Origin: Carya illinoinensis
Taxonomy: Eukaryota; Streptophyta; Magnoliopsida; Fagales; Juglandaceae
Length of the DNA stretch: 64,000 nt
Reading direction: 5' to 3'
Assembly (NCBI RefSeq): GCF_018687715.1
Contig: NC_056758.1
Coordinates: forward strand, 41,862,467-41,926,466
Made by a program: the position numbers and the translations under genes
The notes under the pieces: generated by a model
Database searches by the model: none
What the model was told of the DNA's origin: nothing
The model's input: only the letters and a program-made list of their open reading frames with translations
Part shown: in pieces, positions 33,882-46,200 of the stretch
How positions within the stretch are numbered: the first letter of the stretch is position 1
Layout of the letters: the number at the start of each line of letters is the position of its first letter

Positions 33882-36302
33882 ATGGATGAATATTCTGGTA
33901 AAAGAGCTGTCAATGGGATTGTGGTCTCTAGAAAGGGATCTGGTCTTGTGCTGAGAGATAATGCCAACAACAGAGACCCTAATGCACAATTTTGCAATAG
34001 ACTTGGTTGCAATGGCAGACTGAACTCAAGAGGTTCTCAAAATGGCTGTTCAGAAAAGGCCAAATCTTCAAGGCCTTCTTTACGCTCTTCTTCAAGTGGC
34101 AAGGAAATAATTGGAAGTTCCTCTAGGACTTGCTTGATGATCGGTAATGGGAGAAAATCTACCACGGAGCCTCGAAGAAAGATATCTTCTCAGTTAGATA
34201 CTGATTCATCTGAAACTAGTAGCGTCCAGGATGAGCCAGAAGTAGCAGAACCCACTCCGTCACCTGTAAAGATTCACAGACAGGCTGAAAATGCGGATTC
34301 TGAGAGTGACACATCAATGGAAGTGGGAAGTTCTAGTGTAGCATCAGGTATAAGACCACGGAAGAATCCTCATCAAGGATCTGGATTTCGCAACCGGGAC
34401 ACTCTAGTCTCTTCCTCTATATCTATGGGATCTAAGAGCTCTGGCCAGGCAACAGGTACTGGTGCAAGCAGGCGTGGTATAAGAAATCTCAAAAGCAATT
34501 CAATACCTGATGCCCTCCCATCTGGTTGCTCAGCTTTGGATTCAAGCCTCAGTAAGAGGAAAGATATTGTGAAAAGGAGAAACTCTGAAGGAGAAAGTAG
34601 CTCCAGTGTTGGAGGGAAGAAGAAGAGTGGGTCATCATTGGAAGGACGGAACTCCAGTTCTAGCCATGGCATCTCCATTTCTGATTCAGGACGAGCCAGA
34701 AATATGCCTCCTAACAGGGATAGTTGTGTTGCATCAGTTAGGACAAGGGGATCAGTTGATGGTCACACCAGGACAAGGCTATCCAATCAAGGAAATGGAA
34801 ACAGTTTGTCACCAAATCATTCCTCTGTTACCATCCCACAAATGCTTCAATCTGACATACCTATAGAATTGAATGATCCTAGTTCGTCACATCAGCTCTC
34901 TGCAGAAACTCCCTCGAGTCGTGCAATTTCTTTCAGCCGACCAGGCAGTAGCAGCGAAAGCTTACATGGTGTTTTGTCAGCAAGTCCTACAGAAGTTGGT
35001 ATTGGCCGCTCTTTGATGAATCAGAATAGTATCAGGCGCCACAATATAGATGGTATTGCAGAGGTACTAGGAATATGTAGTTTCTTTTAAATAAATCAGC
35101 TTACTATGGTCTTGAAAGAAGCCTCGTTATGTGGAGCTTTTCTTTATAATATTTGTGCAGGTTTTAATGGCACTTGAGAGGATTGAACAAGATGAAGAGC
35201 TAACATACGAGGTAATTTTCTATGGATTTTCACTTAACACGATTCACTGTTCATTACTGACTATTTTTTCTTGTCTTTGCAGCAAATACTTGTTCTGGAG
35301 ACTAACTTGCTTCTTAATGGCATATATGTCCACGATCAGCATAGGGACATGAGACTGGATATTGACAACATGTCATATGAGGTTTGTTGTTATCTTACAA
35401 TGTTGCTAAACTTCACTTCTCTTCTGTTCTATCTTTGTGGAATAGTTGTGTTCAGAAGTTTGGGAACCATTTTGTAAGCTGTTCTGTAAACCGTTTTACT
35501 TCTATATGACAGGAATTATTAGCTCTAGAAGAGAGGATGGGAACTGTGAGCACTGCACTACCAGAAGAAGCAATGTCCGAATGCCTTAAAAAAAGCATTT
35601 ATGAGTCTATAGTTCCAAAGAATGAAGATATGGACTGCAGTGGGGATAAAGATGATGTCAAATGCAGTGTCTGTCAGGTTTTTTCCCCCTTACTTGCTAC
35701 TACATTACAGATTTTCATGGGAGCTGAATTATAAAGCTCCCATGAAAATCTTGAAATAGAAATTATAAAGCTAACTCAAATTCTTTGAGGAATTTGGTTT
35801 AAGCTGGGATTGGATTAGGTTTCAATCACTTAGAACGAGTGTTAAGGGGAAGTTATATATTGGATTCATCCAAAGTTTTAAAGTGCATTGCTTGCAAACA
35901 ATTGCAATCTCTAGATAGTTCCCGTGGTCAGCTGAGAACAAGCCATTATCTTAACGCAGGTTGTCAGGTTCTTCAGTATGTATTTAACTGCATTTGCACG
36001 TAGTTACAAATGAAAAATAATCTAGTCAGATTTTCGATTTCACCGACCTATACTGCCTTGGTTTTGAGTATTAACTTCCTTTCGTCATTTTCAAGCCCTC
36101 TTTCTTTCTCATAAAAATTTTTTATTCTTTTTTTCGCCCTCAACAACAGGAGGAGTATGTGGTTGGAGATGAAATGGGTAGACTGCAATGCCAGCACATT
36201 TATCATTTGGGCTGCATACAACAGTGGCTTCGGTTGAAGAATTGGTGCCCTATATGCAAAGCATCGGTGGCACCCTCACCATCGCTTTTGTCTTCCTCTT
36301 AG
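33882..36302 (+). CDS. RING-H2 E3 ubiquitin ligase, RHG1A/MBR-like
   Basis: Five coding exons, all phase 0 with GT-AG junctions: 33882-35063, 35161-35211, 35283-35381, 35513-35677 and 36150-36302; 549 residues. The start is MDEYSGKRAVNG. Exon 1 is Ser/Arg-rich and probably disordered. The conserved tail runs LMALERIEQDEELTYE, ETNLLLNG, DIDNMSYE, LLALEERMGTVSTALPEE, then the RING-H2 finger with CSVC, CQHIYHLGC and WCPIC (Cys/His order C2-C-H2-C3, residues about 495-540). QQWLRLKNWCPIC is the MBR/RHG1A signature. These proteins transfer ubiquitin from an E2 to targets; MBR1/2 act on MED25, while the target here is unknown. The finger is split between exons 4 and 5, just after the first Cys pair. 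Confidence 0.92.
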
Positions 36303-36492
36303 TTCAATTTATGAAAGATCAGGTTGGAGGAGACCTGCTTTTTCCTTCGGGTACAGATTAAGTTTGTTTCTTCTTTTTCATTCATTTTTCTTCTTCTTTA
36401 ATGTACATGTACATATCAAATTTCTTTCATCTGAATCAACTAATAAACACAGGCTATTGGCTTGATAGGTTCTTCACGTTGAAATTGTGAAT

Positions 36493-36555
<63 letters not shown>

Positions 36556-38362
36556 AGGAATATAATCTACGATTTTCATGATTTTAAGTGATCTCTGTGT
36601 AACACACCTCACAAATTGAAATTGTGAAATACTGATTTGCTCTCTTTCAGGAGCAAGAAAATGAGAGGGAAAATGAGGACTGTAACACTTTGGCCAACGG
36701 TACCCTCTTAGGCTTATCGTATATTTGCTAAAACCTGTTATGAAAAAGAGAAATATTTATCAGCTGAAAATAGCAAAAAGGAGTCTGTCTAAAGAAGTGG
36801 CTTAATGGGTATTATTTCAGTCATGGCGTTCTCTTAGATCTCTATTTCTTTCCTTGTTACTAAGAAGATATTGATAGCAGGTAAGGGATTGTGTATAAAT
36901 ATGAAAAGCATGCCATGTACGGGAAAAAGGACAGAGCAAAGATTTATTCCCAGTTCAACAAAACTCGAGGAATCGTAGAATCTAAAACTAATGGATTATT
37001 TGACCTTTGTCCAATTGAAAACGGTCAGAAGAACAAAGCAACCTGGGTCCAAAAGAAAAGAACAAACCAACATGGTATTAGAATCAGGGGCGTCCATATG
37101 CACTCTCCCCCTCTAAATGGGGAGGTCGATGATTCAATCAAAGAAAGGATGATTTTGGAAAGCTCCACATCATCAAGTACATTATCCAAATACGCATCTC
37201 TCTTGCACCGCAAATAATCAGAAAAATTGCTGGATGAATGGATGAGTCAACTTACTTTTCGTTTATTTCGGAGACCTGTCACGGTCTATTTAAGCCTCCT
37301 TCGCATTCCCAATAGATTCTGATTTGAATGGAATAATTCTTTTGAGAGGGCTCTCTCTCTCTTCTTCGTGTTTCTTCTGTCTTTTCCCCAGCTTGTTCTG
37401 TCTTTTCTTTTTATCTTCTTCTTCCTTCTTCTGTCTTACTTTTCTCTCATCTTGGCTTCTTGCACCTCTCATTTTCCTCTCTTCTTGGCTTCTTCTGATC
37501 TTCGAAATTTCCCCTAGTGCTATTATCCTGCAACAGCACCACCCCGCTAAAACAACCCAACGGCCTAGTCCCTTTGATGTGTTTCCTGACAATATGGAAT
37601 CCACATCTTTAGTGGACATCCCAATCTTTTTGCGCAAAGTTGAAATGGCTGTGGGAAGAACTTTTGGTGGCTAATGACAGTAGTTTAGTCCTACACTACT
37701 TCTCCCCCTCCCCCATGTTCCCCCACTTATTCTACTGTCAATTACTGATTAGTTGAGTCGTTCCAACAAAATTGTAAGCTTTGAGCTCTGATAGGTAAAT
37801 TTGGTATTGTAGTTGCAAATTAAAATGTAAACTTTAGCACGATTTCTAAATTATTGTTTAGTAGGGAAGTTAAATACAAATTATCACGGAATATTCAGTG
37901 GATGTTAATGTTTTGTGTGTTCAGTTATCAACTCGCAGATTTCCGAGCAACAGAGCATACTATTCTCATGACAATTTATTTTACCTTCCAGAATTTCCCC
38001 AGGTTTCCCACTATTGGCTGTATATTGTACACAAAACTCAAGATCTGTGTATCTGGTGATGAGAAAATCCAGGCCCAGACGAACTGCATCCGCCACAAGG
38101 CAAGCAGACATGGAAATTCTGTTAGTAAGTTCTACTGCATCAGTGGGACACACAGATTGAGCTTTTTACAAGGACAAAGAAACCAATCCATGCACAGACC
38201 TCATTCATCTTAAAGATTAAGCTCGACCTGGAGCCATTCTGATTTCTCATCGCTACAGAAAAACGAATACTTCAGCAGTGTCTGAAAACAGACAGATGTA
38301 AGCCCTTCAAACCAGGAGGAAACAACCGGCTGCATGTGTCAATTGACGGGGCTTTATCCAAG
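36303..38362. other. 3' flank of the RING gene and possible retroelement debris
   Basis: The 3' UTR is followed by a (CT)n microsatellite. At 36890-37680 are frames of 108 and 116 codons without known domains. A TCTATTTAAG box near 37288, a CT-rich stretch after it, and TGGTATTAGAATC near 37074 (like a tRNA-Met primer site) hint at a decayed LTR retrotransposon. This is weak. No gene is called. Confidence 0.3.
36497..36549. repeat. (CT)n microsatellite downstream of the RING gene
   Basis: About 26 CT units within the 3' flank. Confidence 0.9.
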
Positions 38363-38455
38363 TCACTGCCGTCCCTCGCAAAATGCATGGGTAGAAATTT
38401 TCTCAAGCCAAAATAACCAATCTTTTCCAAGTTGCTTCAGTTGTTCCCCCGGCAT
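38363..38455 (-). pseudogene. Relic resembling the ADA1 C-terminus
   Basis: A 30-codon frame reads QLKQLGKDWLFWLEKISTHA, aligning without gaps to the ADA1 end QQLGEDWPLLLEKICMQAFE encoded 1.4 kb away on the same strand. The DNA also aligns ungapped over about 60 bp. No upstream ADA1 sequence is recognisable beside it. It is either a partial tandem duplicate or the last exon of a diverged paralog. Confidence 0.45.
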
Positions 38456-39773
38456 AAACATGTAATCAGGTAAAATTAGGTAAACATTCAACTCATGCGC
38501 ATGCGCAGGCCTAGCTCCTACGAATTACAACTTACAGCCAACATTCAACATGAAATAAACATTCCAGCGTGGTCCACGGCAACCTCTTGATGGCCCAGCA
38601 CTGCTTCTATCTACCATGAATTCTCTCAGGATGTCTGCATCATACAAATTCTTTCTTCTGTTACCAAAATTAATAACTAGTACAATATGTGCTGGGAAAA
38701 ATTGAATTTGAAGATTGGATATATCCTCAATATTCCAAGCAGTTTTATAATGAAGAATCAAAGCATTGAGTGATAGTCGTACTGATCTGCAGGCCAACAC
38801 CATGTTATGTATTAATACTCGTAAATGATTGATGGGGTTTAAATTTTGCACAATCATATATTATTCTTCGTTGTTTAATGAGTTGCAAATATGTTTATTG
38901 AAATAATTACATTCTCCAAACTGCAGCTGTGAACTCTGTCACTTTGTGCTGGCTATGCAAAAATCAAACAGAGGCATCGCAACGAGTTTTAGGCTCCAAA
39001 ATATGGAGAGAAATATCTCTCCCCATTTGAATGGTAAAAATACTAAAAAAGACTCGTAATAGAGCGGTTTCACTACATCCAGTAGTTTCAGCAAATACGA
39101 AAACGATCTGCCACCACTGCTACTTGCAAGATAAAACAGCAACATTTAAAATCACTGATCTTAAGAACACCAGGGGAAGGGACGATACATTAGCATCATG
39201 TTATACAGGAGTCAGTTATAAACAATGATATCAAACCATCGAGGTAATAACAGTGGATGTCAATGTGTTATTGATATTTAAATCCAATTAATTCTCAGAG
39301 TCTAAAGTACATACAGAGCTTACTGCAGCTCTTACACAAGGAGCTTTGTTACCTTTCACCACAATACACAACAGCATCCCTTCAAAACTCTTTTAGTTTT
39401 CCTCCACATTGGCTGAGAATTACAGGAAATACTTGAGATCTGTAGAGATGGTAGATACAGCCAAGATCAATGCTAAAGATACAACAGAGCAACCAATCAT
39501 GGGCACTCTATTTGAAGGCACCCCTTGTTTGGTTGCATTTAAATAATTTCCCGACTAGCCATGCTCTGTAGCAGGCTAATACAGCATTCCAATGCGCATG
39601 CCCACAATTCTTTTGCAAAGGCCAGAGAACCAACTGGGAGAAATCTGTTTATCCTGGCAGTAAGAACAGAACTGAGTTCGTCAATCATCTCCAACAATGT
39701 TTGTCCACACCTTTGCACCAGAACACGCCAAACCAACCATGGCTTGGAATAAGCAGGCCTTCATATGGAGGTT
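38456..39773. other. 3' flank of ADA1
   Basis: Contains the probable ADA1 3' UTR. Minus frames at 38525-38857 and 39539-39736 show no motif, and no gene is supported. Confidence 0.4.
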
Positions 39774-41033
39774 TCATTCCTCAAATGCTTGCATACAAAT
39801 TTTCTCCAGCAGCAATGGCCAATCCTCCCCAAGTTGCTGAGGATTCAGCTCCATAGCAACTTTGAAATCAAGCAAAGATATCGAGCACTGGTGTCCTTGC
39901 TCCTGCATCGCATCCATGGGCCCACCGGTGCTCTGCATGTGTAAGTGATTAATTGGCCACATGCCATTGATAATTTTGCCTTGAATCTGCTGCTTGTGAG
40001 CAAGGTGCTTTCTTGGCTCATGTGTGCACCTTGCTCCCACCAAAGCAGCACAAGACCTGATTAACTGCTTCAAGTACACATCCAGCATATTATTTAACAT
40101 ATTAGCACATTCCATAGAAACGCCTCCAAGGCCCTGTGCTGCTGCAATCTGCTCCATACGTTTTCTGAGTGTCTCCGTATCAGTCAATCCACCACTGTCG
40201 TAATTGCTAACAAAATCACCACTGCTAGCCGATGGAATAACTTTGCGGGCCCCACCGACACTAGCTGGGCAAAATGGAATCCCTAGGGGGGCAAGCAGAG
40301 GATTTCTAAAGAAATTCGACCGTGTTGACTGCACCTCTTCTCCATCGTCAATAACAGCTCCCGCAGTCTGATCTTTACTGTGTATCCTTGGCTTCTCTGC
40401 AGGTCGCTGAACCGCACCATCCCTTTCATTCTCATGTGCCTCAGCAACAGTCTGAAGATGCTGCCCTGGTCTCTGATAATCGCACGGCATCAAATCCCCA
40501 TTTTCCACATTAAACTTACTATTGCTATCTTCTGGTCCCATGGATTGATGTGAGATACACTCGACCTTCCCATTCAGTCCAAGAGGGCTTGGTCTATCCC
40601 TGAGCTTCCGATCACGTATCCCGGACCTACCCTTTCGTGGGGACATTGGAAGAACCCCATTTGACCAAACAGGCGCATTTTGATTCTGATTGGAGAAAAT
40701 GGCCCCACTTTGTTCATGCCCATCTTCCCCACCAGGAGAACTGTTTGCGGCTTGTATCCCCAATTTGTGGGGACCCGCTAAATGAACAGGTGGCGGGGTC
40801 TTGGCTTGGCATGCATTCTTAAGGATTGAAATAAGGAGTTGATTGTGCAGTGGAAGATTCTCCCTCCCAAAAGCCCGAATGCAAAAGCTTTCAAACTGAC
40901 TCTTGCCGAATTTGTCACTCAAAAATCTATTCAAGTGATAAAAGTACAGTTTTGACTTATTCACCCCAAGCTTCTTCACTATCTGAGCTTTCAAGCCAAC
41001 CAAATCGATTCTGGAGCTCTGCTGAGGTTGCAT
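39774..41033 (-). CDS. SAGA complex subunit ADA1 (TADA1, SAGA-Tad1 family)
   Basis: 419 residues, one coding exon, starting MQPQQSSRIDLVGLKAQIVK; upstream codons in frame are also open, but this Met is the family start. Residues 6-82 form the conserved N-terminal block (KSKLYFYHLNRFLSDKF, CIRAFGRENLPLHNQLL, ISILKNACQAKTPPP). The centre holds basic PRKGRSGIRDRKLRDRPSPL and low-complexity linker. A second conserved part (LTDTETLRKRMEQIAAAQGL, ANMLNNMLDVYLKQLI) probably contains the histone-fold region. The end, MELNPQQLGEDWP with LLLEKICMQAFEE, is typical. ADA1 is a core scaffold of the SAGA histone-acetyltransferase coactivator in the nucleus. A donor CTTGAAAG/GTCAG at 41682 suggests a 5' UTR intron. 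Confidence 0.9.
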   Translation of the reverse strand: MQPQQSSRIDLVGLKAQIVKKLGVNKSKLYFYHLNRFLSDKFGKSQFESFCIRAFGRENLPLHNQLLISILKNACQAKTPPPVHLAGPHKLGIQAANSSPGGEDGHEQSGAIFSNQNQNAPVWSNGVLPMSPRKGRSGIRDRKLRDRPSPLGLNGKVECISHQSMGPEDSNSKFNVENGDLMPCDYQRPGQHLQTVAEAHENERDGAVQRPAEKPRIHSKDQTAGAVIDDGEEVQSTRSNFFRNPLLAPLGIPFCPASVGGARKVIPSASSGDFVSNYDSGGLTDTETLRKRMEQIAAAQGLGGVSMECANMLNNMLDVYLKQLIRSCAALVGARCTHEPRKHLAHKQQIQGKIINGMWPINHLHMQSTGGPMDAMQEQGHQCSISLLDFKVAMELNPQQLGEDWPLLLEKICMQAFEE

Positions 41034-41928
41034 GTCTCGAGCCACAGATTCATACACCGACCGCAGAATCACGAAGCCCCCAGTAACCCCAGTTTATCCC
41101 AACTTACACTTTTTTCCGTTTCCTAACGATCCAAAAATTTCCCTCCCACATATCATTCGATGCAAATACACACTTGGAATCCGAAGAATCACTAAAACCC
41201 CCGAAAACCCCCAATCCTAACCAATTTCCAGAATCCTTATTGCCAGAAAACCCCGAATTCACTAACCCACAAACCATATAATGCCTTATCGGAACCAAAA
41301 CCCTAGAGATCAAACCCACTACGGAACTCACTAAATCCCCCCCAGAATCAAGCTCAATTTTTCGGAAACAATGCCTAAATAAAACCCTAAGCTTGAATCA
41401 CCAAACTTGGGCCCACAGGACCGCGCCTCCTCACGCACTGTATGAACCACAAATTGCACTACTGCACCAATCAAAACCCCTCGTTCCTTTCACGAAATTC
41501 AAAATCTTTCAAACTTCAGAGTCCCAAATTCTAAGTCGAATAAAAGAGATCGGGGAGTTGGCCGAATGGAGTTTGGGAAACATAGCAGGGAAATCGAATT
41601 GAAGAAGAATGAAGCACAATGAAGAGGGAAAACTAGAGCCGAGAGTATGGGAAAGAGGGTTAGAGATTGATTGAGCTCTGACCTTTCAAGGAAGTCGAGG
41701 AATTGCAGAGAAATCGAACCTGAGTGACTGGGCTTCGAATCGTCGACGCTTCGGCTCTCGCTGTCTTGATATATTTCCTCCTCCAATTTTAATTTTTTCC
41801 ACTTTGGTACATTCTCACTGGTTTTTTCTTTGAGCTTTTGCTCTTTGAAGCAGTTCGATCGCTGCTGCTCTCTATCTCTCTCTTTCTCTCTGTCACCGCT
41901 CTCTTCTTTCTCGGTAGCTCTCTCAAGG

Positions 41929-41953
41929 CCTCGCCTCGCCTCGCCTCGCCTCG
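41929..41953. repeat. (CCTCG)x5 repeat in the ADA1 promoter
   Basis: Five exact pentanucleotide units within a CT-rich tract upstream of the minus-strand ADA1 gene, probably in or near its leader. Confidence 0.85.
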
Positions 41954-43237
41954 TGCCTTTTTCCTTTTCCTTTCTTTTCTTTTTCCCCCCTCCCCTCCGC
42001 TTGCCAACGTGTTAATTGATTTTCAATAATAATAATAATAATAAAACATTAATATTAATGAACCTCATAATAATAATCTGATCATTTTTACACTGAAGCA
42101 GCAAAGGTAGACCGTGGTACTGCATTCTGTTGTTACAAATTTAAAATAATTAGAATCATAATTATATAAATATATATTTATATGGTAAGTTGTAATCTAC
42201 TAAAAAATCTCTGTCTAAATTTATACTTTAAAATGATAGTTCTATTAGAATTATTTTAAATAATAATAACTTATCTTTTTTAAATAATATATAATCTCAT
42301 ACACCACTTAATTTTATTAGTCAAAATGATGTTTCATATATACTCTATTCAAAATTTTAAAATCTCGTAGATGATTTATAATTTTCACTTTTTGGTGTAT
42401 ATATAAAATTTTAAAATAAAATTTTAATAATATTTTATTTAACTTTTATTTAAAACCATCACTTCATCTGATTATTTAAAGAAACCTCTCATTTCTCACT
42501 GTCAAGAGTTCTATGTAGTTGTTTGGACTTTCATAATTTATTCCACTCTTTTTCCTCATGAATAATTTTTGTTTTTTATTATTATGATTTTAATCAAACA
42601 CCAAGGTCATTGGCAATTGTGATATGCCTAGGAGCATGAATATGGTCATAATTCATATAATTTCTCCCACCCAAAATGAAATATTATAAAAAATCCTATG
42701 TATACATTTTTATTACCAAAGTATTCATTTAATCAAAGTTAGGTTAGGCCGTTGAAGAATTAAATGTTATTATATTGTAAATAAAAAAAAAAGTACCGAG
42801 TAAATACCGGATATTATACTTTTATTCTTCTTAGATTCCATTTAATTGATCTATAATATAATATTATTCATCAATGTTTAAATTAATTATTTAAAGAAAT
42901 AAAAATTAACCTAATAATTAAAAAAATAATATCACATTAATACCGTATTAATGTGATATATTTTTCAGCAAACCGAGCTTATATAATGGGCCAGGGTTTC
43001 CTTTGTGAAAAGAAGGTCCATTTCAAAGTTTTAAATGAGTAAACCGAGCTCATATATATATTTGGGCCAGAGCCTCGTCTGTGAACTGAAGGCCCATTAT
43101 ATAAAGTTTTAAATGGCCTGACTTTGCCAGCCCCAAATATCATCATGGCAAGATTTGCAAGCCAGCCCTAATTTTATACTTGGGGCAGATCCCCAGATTG
43201 CGGCGTCTCCGGTCTCTCTGTGCAACGCAGAAGAGGA
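41954..43237. other. A/T-rich spacer with CENP-O promoter
   Basis: No gene. There is an AAT repeat near 42026, long A/T tracts, and from 42970 a short tandem repeat with GGGCC elements that forms the CENP-O proximal promoter (listed separately). Confidence 0.55.
42970..43114 (+). promoter_or_regulatory. 71-bp imperfect tandem repeat with TGGGCC elements, CENP-O promoter
   Basis: Two units start AAACCGAGCT at 42970 and 43041 and end in AAAGTTTTAAATG. Each carries ATATA followed by TGGGCCAG, then GTGAA and AAGG(C/T)CCAT. TGGGCC (site II) motifs are known in promoters of plant proliferation genes and bind TCP factors; that fits a kinetochore gene 124 bp downstream. Binding is inferred. Confidence 0.55.
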
Positions 43238-46200
43238 ATGGATAGCGACACTGAAGAGTCGCCTAGGAAGAGGCAGAGAAAGAATCCATTTTCTGGGGAT
43301 TCTTCTTCTCGCAAGGTCGGTTCTTTTCCCTATTATTACGCATCATTTGCATCCATAATTGTGCCGCCTATATTTATAGGGGCTTCAAACACCAATTACT
43401 AGTGTCAACTTTGGTTGTCTATGAACTAGACAATTGGTGTTTCTCCGAGCTCCACAAAACCTAACGTCTTTGTTCGAAGAAAAATATTTTTTGGCCCTTA
43501 GAAGATCGCATATTGATCCTCTAATATATTGCAATTGATGTAACAATATCTCCTGGAAGAATGTCAAATTTTACAGAATATGTTGTTTATGATTGCTTGT
43601 CATCTATCATCCTTCTGGGAATGTTGTCTTCGACTGTTAAATTTTTTCTCTTTCTGCTCGTGGTTGGCATTGTGCATTTCCTGTTGTTAGTACTATTCAT
43701 TGGTGATGAATGTTGGTATCTTTCATCTATTATCCTGTTGTAGTGAGTTTCTGACTTTTCTTATGGTACGCCGGGCGCTCTCTCTCTCTCTCTCTCTCTC
43801 TCTCCCCCAAAAAAAAAATTTTCCTTCTCTAAGTGAGAAAATCTTCTCTGGAAATTATAATTATACCTTATCTTGTAACAGAATCTTATGCAAGACGAAG
43901 ATATTCGATTGGAGACAACACGAGCTAGATGTACACAATCTCACTTTTTCTGATTAGCTTCCAAGTTAATCTATATGTCTGATGCTTATGGTATCAAGAA
44001 GAAATTGACCTTTATTCACACGTGACAGTTTCAAATGTTCTCAAGAGGCATGGAGAATTAACAGAGCGTCTTTCTAGGTAAGGTTTGCGCAGGAATCTTC
44101 ACCTTATACCAGCACATGCATTCTAGCCGGAGTTTTAAGTTGCTAATTGATTGTGATGGAATTATGTGAGGCTATGGCTGCCGAAGCCTATATGTTCCTC
44201 ATAACACAGTATGATTTAGGAGCTTATATTTCAAAAGTTTTGGTGATATTACTGATTTTTAATAGGGATTCTGACAAGATGATATTCGAGCGTCTACAAA
44301 AGGAATTTGAAGCTGCTCGTGCTTCTCAAACTGAAGGTAGCTTTGTATTTAATGCTTCACATGTCTTTAATGCTTTTGGCAAAGTTGCTTTGGTTGAACG
44401 ATATATGTAGTAGCTAGCTTTTCTCTATTTTTTGTGGCATTTTTTTCCTTTTATTACATCTAATCACACCTTGATGTTTTCTATTTGGTGCTACCTGATA
44501 TGTAGATTTGTGTTGGTTACTGGTTTGATGGTCCACCTTTTTAGACTTTTTAATTCTTATGTTTTCTATGGGTCTTACAACACTGGACAAAGAACCAACA
44601 GGGAACTTGGCAATTGTGCACATTTATGTATTGGCTTTAGTGCTATAACTTTAAAATTTAAATTGTTCTTTATTCCTATTTTTTCCCATGAATGTTCTCT
44701 GCTTTAACTAAGAATTCGTTTTTTCCATTTTGATTAGAGATTTGCTTAAAAGGTGAAGAATGGAATGACGGGCTATTGGCAACAATAAGGGAGCGGGTAT
44801 GGCTACGTTCTGTATATCTTTAGTTTTTTTATATTATTCTCTGTTATTGATTTAATGTTTTGAATATCTTAAGCAATTAATTGATATCTAATCTTCTATG
44901 TTATGCGGTTTCATGTTTCTGCTGGGCCTGATAAAATTCTTGATACGACTGATCTGGTTTTATTAGGTTCACATGGAAGCAGACAGAAAGGCAATGCCAG
45001 GGGACATAAACATGGTGCCAGGTCCACATTTTCAGGAAAAAATTACATATAAAGTTGGTAGCAAGGTAGTATTCCTTGTTACTAGCATATGTTATTCCCT
45101 GTATGGCTGTATGTAGTCTGCTAGGCTGGCTTCCAAAATGAGAAGACTCTTTTATCACTTCTAGCATCATATGGGTGATGCCCTGTGTTACCCATTCTGG
45201 TTGCTTTCCCACAAAGTGGTTGAGTTGTTTATCTTGAAAAAGCTTATGTTTGAAAATGTCACCAATCAAGTTTTGGAACAACATTGAAGATGACATGAAA
45301 ATGTAATTGTCTTGTAGCAGATTGTGAGTAGGTTTAAACTTGGGGCATGTGTGTTTGTAGGTGGGGTGGAATATTGTTCTGATTATGCTGGAGAGTTGGA
45401 AACAACCCAGGGGCTAAACGTTGGCCCAGGAGTTCATAATGTTCAATTATTTTGCCACTTTGCCTCCAATGTTGGGAAAATATCAAAGAAAAAGAAATGC
45501 AAATTTGTTGGATTTTGGAAGAAAATGTATGATGGCTTCAAAAGTTGGGAGCACCAAAAAGGGGGTTTATTTAGTCTAGTATTAAATATTTGGAAAATGA
45601 TCTGTTTGGGCTTAGTAGTTGCTAGTTGCAGCTTGCTCAAATTTTTTTTTTTTGTTTGTTAATAGAAAATGCCTGAATCCGGATTATGTATATAGGTGAG
45701 AGATAGATAATCTCTCTCTTCTCTTTTCTCTCCGTACACCTGAGAAAATAGAATGATCCATTTCAATGGTGGTTGTATCAGAGGTGCTTAGTCCAGTTGT
45801 TTGTTTAATCTAGGAGTAGTTGCGCTGTGATGGGGTTGATTAGGAACGTTATTATTGACCAGAAATGCTTTGAGTTATGTACAGAGAGCAATTGTCGTGT
45901 TGTAAACCATATATCCTTCAACCAAGGATCCCTGCGGTGGCTGGCTGCCATGGTAAAGCAAGGTGTAGCATACGGGGGGCTCTCAGAGTTTATCAAGTCA
46001 CGCAGAAGTGGGTCTCAAGTGCTGGTGATGCAAAGATAGCGTAACTCTTATGGGAGATTTTTCTCCTTATCGGAGTTTGGTCAAGGGAAATGTCGTGGTA
46101 TGTTAGTGATACCGGAAGTAAAGAAGGGGGTGGGATGGAGAAACCTTGAGGAGATGCTGTAGGAGCTATCAGAAACATCCTCTGGTTTGGGAGGGCAAAA

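Noticed and set aside
37324..37674. 116-codon frame with a hydrophobic Ser/Leu/Phe start resembling a signal peptide
   Set aside because: The hydrophobic part is the translation of a CT/TTCTTC-rich tract; no conserved domain follows.
42026..42050. Short AAT repeat as a regulatory site
   Set aside because: Too short and generic for A/T-rich spacer.
44901..45296. 131-codon minus frame
   Set aside because: Overlaps CENP-O exon 5 on the opposite strand; exon evidence is much stronger.
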